Below, one piece after another: positions 8,941-17,800 of a stretch of DNA of 37,816 nucleotides. Position 1 is the stretch's first letter, and every line of letters begins with the position of its first letter. The position numbers and the translations under genes were made by a program. The stretch covers positions 1 to 37,816 of IMG/VR virus record IMGVR_UViG_3300021519_000022; one strand, 5' to 3'. This DNA comes from a virus. The notes below the pieces were generated by a model. The model saw nothing but the letters and a program-made list of their open reading frames with translations, was not told the DNA's origin and ran no database searches.

Positions 8941-9459
8941 ATGGCAGCTCCAAATTTAGTATTACCAGGGTTTTCAGCATCTTTATGGTGTCAAACTGGA
9001 ACAACCCCAACAGCTTTTACAACTACTAATTTAGCAATCTGGACAGCACAAGTAGCTACTATTGTTGGCACATCAGCAAATGGTACTGGCGCATCTGGAA
9101 CTCAATTAAATGTGGAAGCAGTACCCGCATTTGGTCAGGATGATGCGGTTGCATCTTTTATGATTGCTGGATCAAGACAGTCAGATAAAATTCCAACTCA
9201 ATCAGCACCAACATCTTTAACAATTACTGCCGCATGGAATCCAAGTGATTCTGGTTTATTGTTAATGCGTGGCGATGCTTATAGTGGAGTTATTGATCGT
9301 ACTTTTGTTATTGCAGCAGTTAGTGGCGCAACTACTATTGCTTATGCTTTTAATGGTCGAGTATCTATGTTCCATATTGATGCACAGCCAGGTGCTGAAT
9401 CCAAATGCGTATTTACTGTTCATCCTAGAGGCAATCAGTATGGTTGGTCTAACACTTAA
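8941..9459 (+). CDS. Major tail (tube) protein 2, paralog of protein 1
   Basis: A 172-residue paralog of the preceding gene, starting 9 bases after its stop with ribosome site AAGGAATA. The first 55 residues differ (an extra Ala/Thr/Gly-rich insertion), while from LNVEAVPAFGQDD onward the proteins are very similar. At DNA level many synonymous positions differ, for example serine AGC against TCA in the same aligned place. This points to an old duplication, with both copies kept under purifying selection. It could form mixed tubes or one end of the tube. Confidence 0.8.
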   Translation: MAAPNLVLPGFSASLWCQTGTTPTAFTTTNLAIWTAQVATIVGTSANGTGASGTQLNVEAVPAFGQDDAVASFMIAGSRQSDKIPTQSAPTSLTITAAWNPSDSGLLLMRGDAYSGVIDRTFVIAAVSGATTIAYAFNGRVSMFHIDAQPGAESKCVFTVHPRGNQYGWSNT

Positions 9460-9472
9460 TTAGGAAATGAAT

Positions 9473-9634
9473 ATGAAAGTTCAATTTGCTAATGGAAAAA
9501 TATTTGAAGCCACCGACATTGACGATGCTATTGCTCAATGTTTAGGTGGTGGAGATGATCCATTTAATCCTGTAGTTATACAAGACGAACCACAAAAGAA
9601 AACAATAAAAAATGCAAATACAGTCGAGCAATGA
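9473..9634 (+). CDS. Small acidic protein, unknown
   Basis: A 53-residue ORF with AGGA 7 bases before the ATG, in the right place to fill the gap after the tube genes. It begins MKVQFANGKIFEATDIDDA, then has a Gly-Asp-Asp segment and a Lys-rich end. Its last 23 bases overlap the next ORF in another frame. The location between tube and neck genes suggests a tail or assembly role, but I do not recognise the family. Confidence 0.6.
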   Translation: MKVQFANGKIFEATDIDDAIAQCLGGGDDPFNPVVIQDEPQKKTIKNANTVEQ

Positions 9635-9836
9635 TTTATTAGGGTTTTTGATTAGTCAATCCAATTCAGGAGTAAAGAATTGGTTTGGCTTTCAACAACA
9701 GCGTATTGCTGGAATCAATACAGCGTATGAGATTGCAAAATATCATGCTGATACATTATCTCCAGAGGAAGTCGTTGATTATGTCGTTAAATTAAATAAC
9801 GCCATTTATCAAAAGATGATTAAAAACGGAGAGTAG
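9612..9836 (+). CDS. Small tail-region protein, unknown
   Basis: A 74-residue, mainly helical protein with no recognised motif. It starts inside the preceding small gene and ends 1 base before the next ATG, so it is tightly packed in the operon. The ribosome site is poor, so translation is probably coupled to the upstream gene. Possibly an assembly cofactor; no function can be stated. Confidence 0.6.
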   Translation: MQIQSSNDLLGFLISQSNSGVKNWFGFQQQRIAGINTAYEIAKYHADTLSPEEVVDYVVKLNNAIYQKMIKNGE

Positions 9837-9837
9837 C

Positions 9838-10353
9838 ATGGCTGATAAGATTACTTTTGAGTTCAAGGGTTTTAAAGAATTACAAGAAATCTTTAAAGAA
9901 ATGCAAGATGATTTTGGCGAGAAAGATCAAAAAAAAATTTTAGTAAGTGGCGTTAGACAAGCTATGAAGCCTGTTTTGGCTATGGCTAGAATGAGAGCAC
10001 CAGTTGATACTGGAGCTTTGGGTTCTTCTCTTAGAATTGAAGCTAGAAAGCCTAATACTAAAGATAGGCGTTCTCGTTATTACAATTCTGGTCAAGTAGC
10101 TATGGCATTGGTATCAACAGCCCCTGGCAATGTATTGGCTAAGAAAAAATGGAAAAATAAAAAGACAGGTGCAAAACAAGTTGGCATACCATCTGATGCT
10201 AGAGCCAATGTTCAAGAATTTGGTAGTTATAAAATGGCGGCACATCCATATATGCGTTCTTCTTTAGAATCACAATCTCAAGCAGTTACTGATAATTTAG
10301 GTAATAATTTAGGATTAGCATTAGATAAATACAAAGCAAAAAACATTAAATAA
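9838..10353 (+). CDS. HK97 gp10-like neck / tail completion protein
   Basis: A 171-residue basic protein. The segment RAPVDTGALGSSLRIE (around residues 59-74) is the hallmark of the HK97 gp10-like family, and the later VQEFGSYKMAAHPYMRSSLE also fits that family (normally EFGT..M.A.PFMRPA). Members act at the head-tail joint or in tail completion. Here the gene lies after the tube genes and two small ORFs, whereas in many related phages it lies between head closure and tail terminator. GGAG lies about 6 bases before the ATG. Confidence 0.85.
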   Translation: MADKITFEFKGFKELQEIFKEMQDDFGEKDQKKILVSGVRQAMKPVLAMARMRAPVDTGALGSSLRIEARKPNTKDRRSRYYNSGQVAMALVSTAPGNVLAKKKWKNKKTGAKQVGIPSDARANVQEFGSYKMAAHPYMRSSLESQSQAVTDNLGNNLGLALDKYKAKNIK

Positions 10354-10361
10354 GGAAAGAT

Positions 10362-10847
10362 ATGAGCAATTTAGTAGAAGCCTTTGGCAAAAAGTTTGCC
10401 GAAAATAAAGATTTAATCCGCATTCGTTCATTTGAACTTGCTGGAAATACTTTTAAAGTAAAGATTCCCCTTACATCTGAATATGAATCCATGCTAGAAC
10501 GCATGAGAATAATAGATGATGTTAAGGTAACTGAATATTATAAAGAGCTAACTAAGAATTTTGATTCTTCTAAAGAATCTATTAATAAAGATTTAGGCAT
10601 TATTTTTGAAGAAAACGATATTAAGATTCAAGGCAGATCAATGATGGATACTGCCAAAAATAAATATTTAACTGAATATCGTATTTTAGAAATGATTAAG
10701 TTATTAGTTCCAGAAGAAGGATATTCTTTGGATGATTTAACTTATTTAGAAATTGATGAATTATTCCCATTTTCTATTCAATTAGAATTGATTGAAAAGA
10801 TTGGGAATGTTATATCTCCAGCATATAAGGATACAAGGGGAAAGTAG
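10362..10847 (+). CDS. Tail assembly chaperone (G-like), short product
   Basis: A 161-residue helical protein located between the neck/tube genes and the tape measure, the position of lambda gpG. A good ribosome site (AAGGAAAG) precedes the ATG. The last codons are AGG GGA AAG TAG, so the lambda slippery heptamer G-GGA-AAG (10838-10844) ends right at the stop codon. Most ribosomes should stop here and yield G. Some should shift by -1 and make the GT fusion listed separately. The protein would coat the tape measure during tail assembly and is absent from the virion in known systems. Confidence 0.85.
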   Translation: MSNLVEAFGKKFAENKDLIRIRSFELAGNTFKVKIPLTSEYESMLERMRIIDDVKVTEYYKELTKNFDSSKESINKDLGIIFEENDIKIQGRSMMDTAKNKYLTEYRILEMIKLLVPEEGYSLDDLTYLEIDELFPFSIQLELIEKIGNVISPAYKDTRGK

Positions 10848-11191
10848 TAAGGTCAGTCCGTAAGCAAGTTAAGGCTTATTTAACGGCTCATGGTACTGAC
10901 CCAGCAACAGTTGATGAAGAAACTTTTAATAACATCTGCATTATGTATAACGATGGAGTTATTGGCAATTTAGGATTATTGCAAGTATTGGCAAGTCATA
11001 CGGCTGGGCATTTTAATAGTTTATTGCCAAAAGGCGGTTCACCTTACAAATTACAAGATATAATACCGAATCAATACGATTATCTTTATCCACCATTAAC
11101 TGAGGAAGCAAAACGGGAGCAAGTTAGTAAAAACTTACTATCTTTTGCAATGATGCACCCAGGCGCACCAGATGTATTAAATGGACAATAG
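10362..11191 (+). CDS. Tail assembly chaperone fusion (GT-like) made by -1 frameshift
   Basis: Predicted 276-residue product: 161 residues of G, then, after slipping on GGGAAAG, 115 residues read from 10844 in the -1 frame. The T part starts VVRSVRKQVKAYL and ends at the TAG 11189-11191. It has no start codon near its beginning, and the first ATG (10943) would lose a third of the domain and has no ribosome site. Expression by frameshift, as in lambda, therefore explains the layout best. The T extension binds tail-tube subunits in lambda and would bring them to the tape measure. Confidence 0.85.
10838..10844 (+). other. Programmed -1 frameshift site GGGAAAG
   Basis: The heptamer GGGAAAG is in the phase G-GGA-AAG, identical in sequence and phase to the lambda G-T slip site. 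The zero-frame TAG follows directly (10845-10847). The -1 frame is open from 10829 to the TAG at 11189, which fixes the shift to a short window that contains this heptamer. Confidence 0.88.
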
Positions 11192-11208
11192 AAGGGTAGG
11201 AACATAAA

Positions 11209-13134
11209 ATTGCTAACACTATTGCACAATTAGCTGTAAAGCTAGGTTTAGAAACAACCGACTTTACTCAAGGCATTGAAAAAGCCAAAAGCCAGCTTAC
11301 TGATTTAGCTAATAAAATTCCTACTCTTGCGGCAGTTGGTGTAGCGGCATTTGCCGCCATGACTGCTAAAGCATTAGAGTTTTCGGATCGTATGTCCGAT
11401 CTTTCCGATGCTACCGATATTAGTATTGCCAGCATCCTAAAGATTTCAGAAGCCCTAGAACAATCTGGCGGTCATGCGGATGAAGCTGGTAAGAACCTTA
11501 CTAAGTTTGTTCAAAATATTGATGCGGCTGCTCAAGGCTCAAAAACAGCGCAAGATGCGTTTGCAAGGGCTGGAGTAAGTCTAAAAGATTTAGCTAGTAT
11601 GTCCACAGAGCAACTGCTCAATAAAACAACTGCTGGCATTGCTCAAATAGGCGATGTTGCTAGTAGAACTGGAATTGCTGTAGCCCTATTCGGAAAAGGA
11701 ATTAAGGGCGTGGATATGGAACGCTTTAATGAATTAGTGTCTCAATCCTCAAAAGAATTTCAAAAGTATGCTGATGCGGTTTCTAATGCCGCAGACCTTC
11801 ACGATAAGTTAGAAGCTAAAGCTACTAAAACTTTAGTAATGTTTACTAATGCTTTCTTGCCAGCTTTAAATACCATGTTTGATGCCCTTAATAAAACTGG
11901 CGGCGCAATGGAAACTGTCATGGACATTGCTGGTAAATGGTTTATGGGCATGATTTATGCTGGAAAACTTGCTGTAACTGTATTTGAAACTATTAATGCC
12001 GCAGTCAATCTAGTTGGATTGACTATGGATGATATTGCTCATGGCAAGTTTGATAACTTTATGAATAGGCTAAAAGAATATGATGCCTATGTTGCAAAGT
12101 TGCGTGAAGGCGATAGGCAGTTTGCTTACAAATTATTGCATCCTGAATCAGCGGTCAAGCCTACTGGTGGAGATACAAGCCGAACAGTTACAGCCGCTAA
12201 AGACACAGAAGCTGATAAACAAAAGCAAATGCTTTATACAGCCAGTCTTATTTCTGGTGAATATCAAAGACAAGTTAATTTTTCATTACAGCAATTAAGA
12301 ACTCGTGATGCAATGGTCGGCATGACCACAAATGAAAGAAAGATTCAAGAAGCAATTAATCAGCAACTAGATGCAACAAGTAAAAAAATTGATGAAATTA
12401 CTAAATTGCGTGAAGCCGCCGCTGGTCGTGGTGCAGAACAAAAAGTGCTTGATGAATACGATAAACAAATTGCTAAAGTAAAAGAGATTGGTGAAGCATC
12501 AGCAAAATCAGCAAAACAAATTGAAACAGCTTCTATTGAAGCCCAGCGTACATTCTCTTTTGGTTGGGATAAAGCATTTGCTCAATATGCGGAAGATGCT
12601 TATAACTATGGAAAAATGGCAGAAGAATCATTTAATGCCATTACAGGCAATATGACTTCTGCTTTAGATAAATTTGTTGATACTGGAAAACTATCTTTTA
12701 GCGATTTAGCACAAAGCATTATTAAAGACCTTATTAAAATTCAGTTGCGTATGCAAATGATGCAATTATTTAGTTCTGCTGGCGGTATGCTTGGTGGTAT
12801 GTTTGGTGGTGGTGGACCAACAGAAGTAAGCGCAGTAACTTCCTATATTGGTCCAGCATTTGCAGATGGTGGAAGTCCCTCAGTTGGAGTGCCATCTTTA
12901 GTTGGTGAGAATGGTCCTGAATTATTTGTCCCAAGAAGTTCTGGAACAATTATTCCAAATAATAAACTTGGCGATGCGTTAGGTGGTGGTGGCAATGTTA
13001 CTTACAATGGTCCATATATTGCAAGTATGCAAGCTATTGATACTCAGTCAAGTATTCAATTCTTAGCTAAAAACAAAATGACCATTTGGTCAATGAATCA
13101 ATCCGCTAATCGTTCAATTCCAGCAAGTAGATAA
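11209..13134 (+). CDS. Tape measure protein, probable ATT start
   Basis: A 641-residue protein that sets tail length. The C-terminal part (about 470-540), with LDKFVDTGKLSFSDLAQSII followed by KDLIKIQLRMQM and Gly-rich segments, matches the lambda gpH C-terminal family, and VGENGPELFVPRSSGTI is another typical end motif. An ATG at 11359 is the first standard start, but the frame is open back to 11200 and encodes an N-terminus typical of such proteins (ANTIAQLAVKLGLETTDF). ATT at 11209 lies 7 bases after AGGA, with no ATG, GTG, TTG or CTG between. I therefore place the start at ATT; the other possibility is a base error or mutation from ATG. Confidence 0.85.
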   Translation: MANTIAQLAVKLGLETTDFTQGIEKAKSQLTDLANKIPTLAAVGVAAFAAMTAKALEFSDRMSDLSDATDISIASILKISEALEQSGGHADEAGKNLTKFVQNIDAAAQGSKTAQDAFARAGVSLKDLASMSTEQLLNKTTAGIAQIGDVASRTGIAVALFGKGIKGVDMERFNELVSQSSKEFQKYADAVSNAADLHDKLEAKATKTLVMFTNAFLPALNTMFDALNKTGGAMETVMDIAGKWFMGMIYAGKLAVTVFETINAAVNLVGLTMDDIAHGKFDNFMNRLKEYDAYVAKLREGDRQFAYKLLHPESAVKPTGGDTSRTVTAAKDTEADKQKQMLYTASLISGEYQRQVNFSLQQLRTRDAMVGMTTNERKIQEAINQQLDATSKKIDEITKLREAAAGRGAEQKVLDEYDKQIAKVKEIGEASAKSAKQIETASIEAQRTFSFGWDKAFAQYAEDAYNYGKMAEESFNAITGNMTSALDKFVDTGKLSFSDLAQSIIKDLIKIQLRMQMMQLFSSAGGMLGGMFGGGGPTEVSAVTSYIGPAFADGGSPSVGVPSLVGENGPELFVPRSSGTIIPNNKLGDALGGGGNVTYNGPYIASMQAIDTQSSIQFLAKNKMTIWSMNQSANRSIPASR

Positions 13135-13136
13135 TT

Positions 13137-13817
13137 ATGGCACTTACAGACATCCTATCAATTAGCGAATCAGTTGGCATCAATGACCAGCGATTTGTGG
13201 GTCAAGTAGTTAGTCGCAATCAAAGAATAAGCACTTCTGAAATTATTACAGTCGTGCCATTTGCTTTTGAAATGAAACCAATGAATTATTTGCTTTACAG
13301 CAAGAATAGGTCTTTGCTTAATTCTTTGCGAATCCCTGATAAATCATTAGCACAATATCTTAATTTTGGTTCTACTGGCTGGGTAAACTATATTGCTTAT
13401 CAAGGTGATATGACTAGCGGTCAAATAGCTACTTGCCAATGGCAAATTGCTTCTGCTAATAAAACTTTGGTATTAGGTTCTTTGCCATCAATAAGTTCAT
13501 CACTTTATATTGTAAAAGCTGGTGATTTTTGTCAAGTGGGGTTATATGCTTATATTGCTACGGCTGATGTGCTTCGTGGTAGTGGGACTACTGTTAATAT
13601 TCCTGTTCATAGAAACCTTATCACTACTTTATCAACTCCTGTTAATGCTGTAATAGGTCAATATGGAACTACTGTAAGTATGGGTGGTAATACTTACACA
13701 GGAACAACATTTCAAGTAATTCTAAGGGATTACCCTACTTATACTTTAATTCCAATGACCAACGATTCTTTTATTCAATGGTCAGGTTCATTTAAAGCAT
13801 TTGAAAGTGTGCTATGA
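13137..13817 (+). CDS. Minor tail protein, likely distal tail
   Basis: A 226-residue, strand-rich protein directly after the tape measure, where siphoviruses encode distal tail or tip proteins (lambda M/L region). There is no clear catalytic motif and no strong ribosome site. The ATG follows the tape measure stop by 2 bases and its own stop overlaps the next start (ATGA), so it belongs to a coupled tail-tip block. The role is inferred from location only. Confidence 0.6.
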   Translation: MALTDILSISESVGINDQRFVGQVVSRNQRISTSEIITVVPFAFEMKPMNYLLYSKNRSLLNSLRIPDKSLAQYLNFGSTGWVNYIAYQGDMTSGQIATCQWQIASANKTLVLGSLPSISSSLYIVKAGDFCQVGLYAYIATADVLRGSGTTVNIPVHRNLITTLSTPVNAVIGQYGTTVSMGGNTYTGTTFQVILRDYPTYTLIPMTNDSFIQWSGSFKAFESVL

Positions 13818-14419
13818 ATGTCATAACACCAGTAGTTGATACAAATAATATTCGTTATGCGGATTTTGTTCGTGTAACAACTCCTGATGCTACTTATCGT
13901 TTTGCTACAACAGCATCAGCCTTAACAATTTCAGCAGTTGATTCACAGCCATTTAGTGCATTAGGCATTTTAATGAAAGTTGGCGATACTCAGCGTGATA
14001 TTAAATCTACCGCAAATGAAACAGTTTTTACTATGGTTGGCATTGATACTGCTATGCTTGGTTGGGTTCTTGGTAATCAAATTAAAGGTTCACAAATTGA
14101 AGCATGGAAAGGTTTTTTTAACACAAATGGTGAGTTAATTACAACTGGCGGTACAGGCGGTCTTTATCAATTTTTTAATGGTTATGTTAATTCATTTTCT
14201 ATTCAAGAAACATGGATGGAAGAAGTAAGACAATTTGTTGGTACTATTTCAGTAGCGGCATCATCCATTCAAATTATTCTTAAAAATAGAACTGCTGGTA
14301 GATTTACCAATAATAATAATTGGCAGTATTTTAATCCTACTGATTCTAGTATGGATAGAGTGGCTTTTATTACTAATATTAATTATAACTTTGGGAAAGA
14401 TGCCCCAGCAAACAGCTAA
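13814..14419 (+). CDS. Minor tail / baseplate hub-type protein
   Basis: A 201-residue protein in the position of lambda L-like tip proteins. The end region RTAGRFTNNNNWQYFNPTDSSMDRV resembles the conserved ending of many tail-tip proteins (Arg-Arg-Thr-Asn, then Phe-x-Pro-x-D and a strand ending in Trp/Phe-Gly-Lys), which supports a structural role. It is coupled at both ends, ATGA with the previous gene and TAATG with the next. Confidence 0.6.
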   Translation: MNVITPVVDTNNIRYADFVRVTTPDATYRFATTASALTISAVDSQPFSALGILMKVGDTQRDIKSTANETVFTMVGIDTAMLGWVLGNQIKGSQIEAWKGFFNTNGELITTGGTGGLYQFFNGYVNSFSIQETWMEEVRQFVGTISVAASSIQIILKNRTAGRFTNNNNWQYFNPTDSSMDRVAFITNINYNFGKDAPANS

Positions 14420-14853
14420 TGATAAGAACAATTACAAAATATGATAAACCTAAAATAATAGAAATAATGAAATTGTTTAGGTCAGAATCAAATGCAGTTG
14501 AATTTAAATCTATAGACAATGAGCCTTATTGGAATATGTTATTAGATAGTATTATTGCTGGACAAGGTGTTTGTTTTTATGAGGAAGATATTGGCATATT
14601 AATGGCGGTAATTACTCCGTCAATTTGGTGCAATAAAACCTTTACTTTGCATGAAATAGCTTGGTATGTGAAACCTGAATATCGTAATACATCTATAGGA
14701 TATAGGTTGTTAAAACGCTATATAGAATATGGAAAAGCATTAAAAGAAGAAAAAAGAATTAAGTTTTTTATAATGGGAAAGATGCCATCTAGCCCAGATA
14801 TTAAATATAGCAAATTCGGATTTAGGAAAATAGATGAAAGTTGGATTCAATAA
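14419..14853 (+). CDS. GNAT-family N-acetyltransferase
   Basis: A 144-residue protein with the GNAT plan: an N-terminal helix pair, a strand GVCFYEEDIGILMAV, then EIAWYVKPEYRNTSIGYRLLKRYIEYG, where R89-NTSI-G94 is the acetyl-CoA-binding motif A (R/Q-x-x-G-x-G/A relaxed), and a final FGFRKIDESWI strand typical of the family end. It would transfer an acetyl group from acetyl-CoA to an unknown amine. It sits in the tail-tip block, overlaps the J-like gene by 20 bases and is coupled to the previous gene, so its substrate may be a tail protein or a host target produced late. The position is seen also in other small phages. Confidence 0.75.
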   Translation: MIRTITKYDKPKIIEIMKLFRSESNAVEFKSIDNEPYWNMLLDSIIAGQGVCFYEEDIGILMAVITPSIWCNKTFTLHEIAWYVKPEYRNTSIGYRLLKRYIEYGKALKEEKRIKFFIMGKMPSSPDIKYSKFGFRKIDESWIQ

Positions 14854-17800
14854 ATTTTTACTTTTAGCGTTCTTGTTTACTTTAACAAGTCCAGCTTATG
14901 CTTTTGGAACTATGATTGTTGCCGCTTTAGGCGGTGCGGCATTTTTTGGCGTTACTGCGGCTGCGGCAATAGCTATGGCAATCAATATGGTTGTATCAAT
15001 AATTGTTTCAAAAGCATTTGCAAATAATCCATCTTTTGATAATGGAACTTCAGGTTCTAGTCCTAACCCTGGCAATCGTCAGCAAGTGCCGCCAGCAACT
15101 GATAATAAACTTCCAGTAGTTTATGGCTCTGCTTATGTAGGCGGTACAGTAACTGATTTAAGTATTAGCTCAGATAATCAACAGCTTTATTATGTTCTTT
15201 CAATTTGTGAAGTAACAAGTACAAATTCAGGTCAAACTCCTGACGCAATTACTTTTGGTGATATTTATTATAGTGGAAAAAAAGTAACATTTCAAAGTAA
15301 TGGATATACAGTAGCAAGTCTTTTAGATGAATCAACAGGAACATACGATACATCGGTAAATGGTAGGATTCAAATATTCCTTTATAACAATGGGTCTAAT
15401 TCTCCAGTAAATTCTACTCAATCAGCAATTAGCGTTATGCAAACTTCTGGTCTTATATATCAATGGGATTCTAGTAAACTAATGAGTAATTGCGCTTTTG
15501 CAATTCTTCATCTTTCGTATAGTCAAAGTGCTGGTATTCGTGGTATTGAACAAACTAAATTTCAAGTAACAAATTCAAAAACTAATACTGGCGATTGTAT
15601 TTATGATTATTTAATTAATACTCGTTATGGTTGCTCTATTCCATCCTCGCAAATTGATACTGTTAGTCTTTCGGCATTAACTACTTATTCAAATCAAAGC
15701 TATAGTTATGAACCTTACAATGGTGGATATGCTACACAATCAAGATTTAAATTTAATGGTTCTTTAGATACAAAAAGAACTGTAATGGAAAATTTACAAG
15801 ATATGGCTTCTTGTTGCGATTGTTTAATTAAATATACAGAAATTACTGGTCTTTGGGGTGTGGTGGTTCAATCACCAGCATATACAGTAGCTATGGATAT
15901 TAATGATAGCAATATGATATCCGCAATTCAAATTACTCCATTAGACATTGCTAGTTCTTATAATGTTGTTGAATGTAAATTTCCTGATTCATCAAATCAA
16001 GATGCTTTTAATTCAACTACTTTTAATTTAGCTACTATAGCTCCTTTATTATTATATCCGAATGAACCAGTAAATAAAGTTTCTATAAGTTTGCCATTAA
16101 CAAACAATAGTATTACGGCTCAATTTTTAGCCATTAGATTATTAAAATCTGGTCGTGAAGATTTGCAAGTTCAAGTAAGTGTGAATTTTGTAGGAATTCA
16201 ATTAGATGCTGGAGATGTGGTTACAGTTACTAATAGTAATTATGGATGGGTAGCAAAATTATTTAGAATAAATAAAGTAATCCAAGCATTTAATGAAGAT
16301 GGTTCTATTGCTGTGCAATTAAATATGTCTGAATTTAATCCATCCGTATATGATGATTTATTTATTACTGAATTTACCCCAGCACCTAATACTGGTATTG
16401 GTAGTCCAACAACATTTGGCACTTTAGATGCTCCTGTAATTATTTCTCAATATCCAACAAATACAAATCCATCTTTTATTTTACAAGTAAGAACTGCTCC
16501 TTTTGGTATTACGCAATATGCAGAAATTTGGTATTCAGCTTATGCAAACCCATTACAAGAACAAATGTATTTTGCTGGAACAAGTGAAATTCAATCTAAT
16601 GGAACACCTTGGTTGCCTTATACACTTCTTCCAAATATTACATTAACTAATATTCCAACTGGAAATTGGTATTTCTTTAGCCGTTCTGTAAATAGTATTG
16701 CTTCATCAGCTTATAGTCCTCATAGCACATTATTACAATGGCGACCAACTACATTTCAATATTCTTTACAATATTTAAATGTTGCTTATGCCGATTCAAT
16801 TACTGGAACAGGGTTTAATTTAAATCCTAGAAATAAAGCGTACTATGGTTTGCGTAACACATCTACTACTGATATAAGCACAAACCCAGCAGATTACACA
16901 TGGTATTTAGCTACTACAGCTTTTGGCACAAATGTTTATTTGCTTTATAGCAATAGAACTGGTCGTAAATTTAGTTTTAGTTCTGGATTTGCTGACTATG
17001 CGGCTGGCACAGCACAATTTGTTCCTACTCAAACTTTAGTATATGATCCTTCAATTTGGAATGGTTTACCAGATGGAACTAACAATATTAATTTAGATTT
17101 AAGAACTGGTCAGGTTATACAAACTGGCTCTACTACTGTAACTTCAGGACAAGTTGCAATTTATAATAATGCAGATGGAAACATCATAGCTGGATTACAA
17201 GAATATTTAGATTTTGGTGGTGCTTATACTAAAACAGCTAATGCGGCTACCCTTACTATTGATATTTATGGAAGGGTTGTAGGTTTTGAATCTCCAGATA
17301 ATTTTTATTATACAAAAGAACAATTTACAGCTACATCTGGTCAAACTGTATTTTCTGTAACTCGTTCAACTGGATATATTAGCGGTCAATGTCTTGTATT
17401 TAAAAATGGATGTTTATTAAATACTACCGAATATACCGATACTGGCGGTTCAACTGGGACTGTTACTTTGTCAATAGGGTCTACTACTGGAGATAAAATA
17501 TCTATTATTTCCATGAAATCTACTTCATCGGTTTCTTTATCCACAAGTGCGGCTAGTGGTACTGGTTCTATTGCTACTTTAACTTTTGCAATTAGGTCAG
17601 TACCGCCATATACAATAGGTCAAAGTATTACAATAAGCGGAATAGTTCCATCAGGATATAATGGGACATATACAGTTACAGGCTGTACTGCATCTACTGT
17701 ATCTTATGCTAATGCAACAACTGGTTCACAATCAACATCAGGAACTGTAGTTCCTACAAACCCAATTTATAGTTCATTTAGTAGAAATAGTGTTTCTCTT

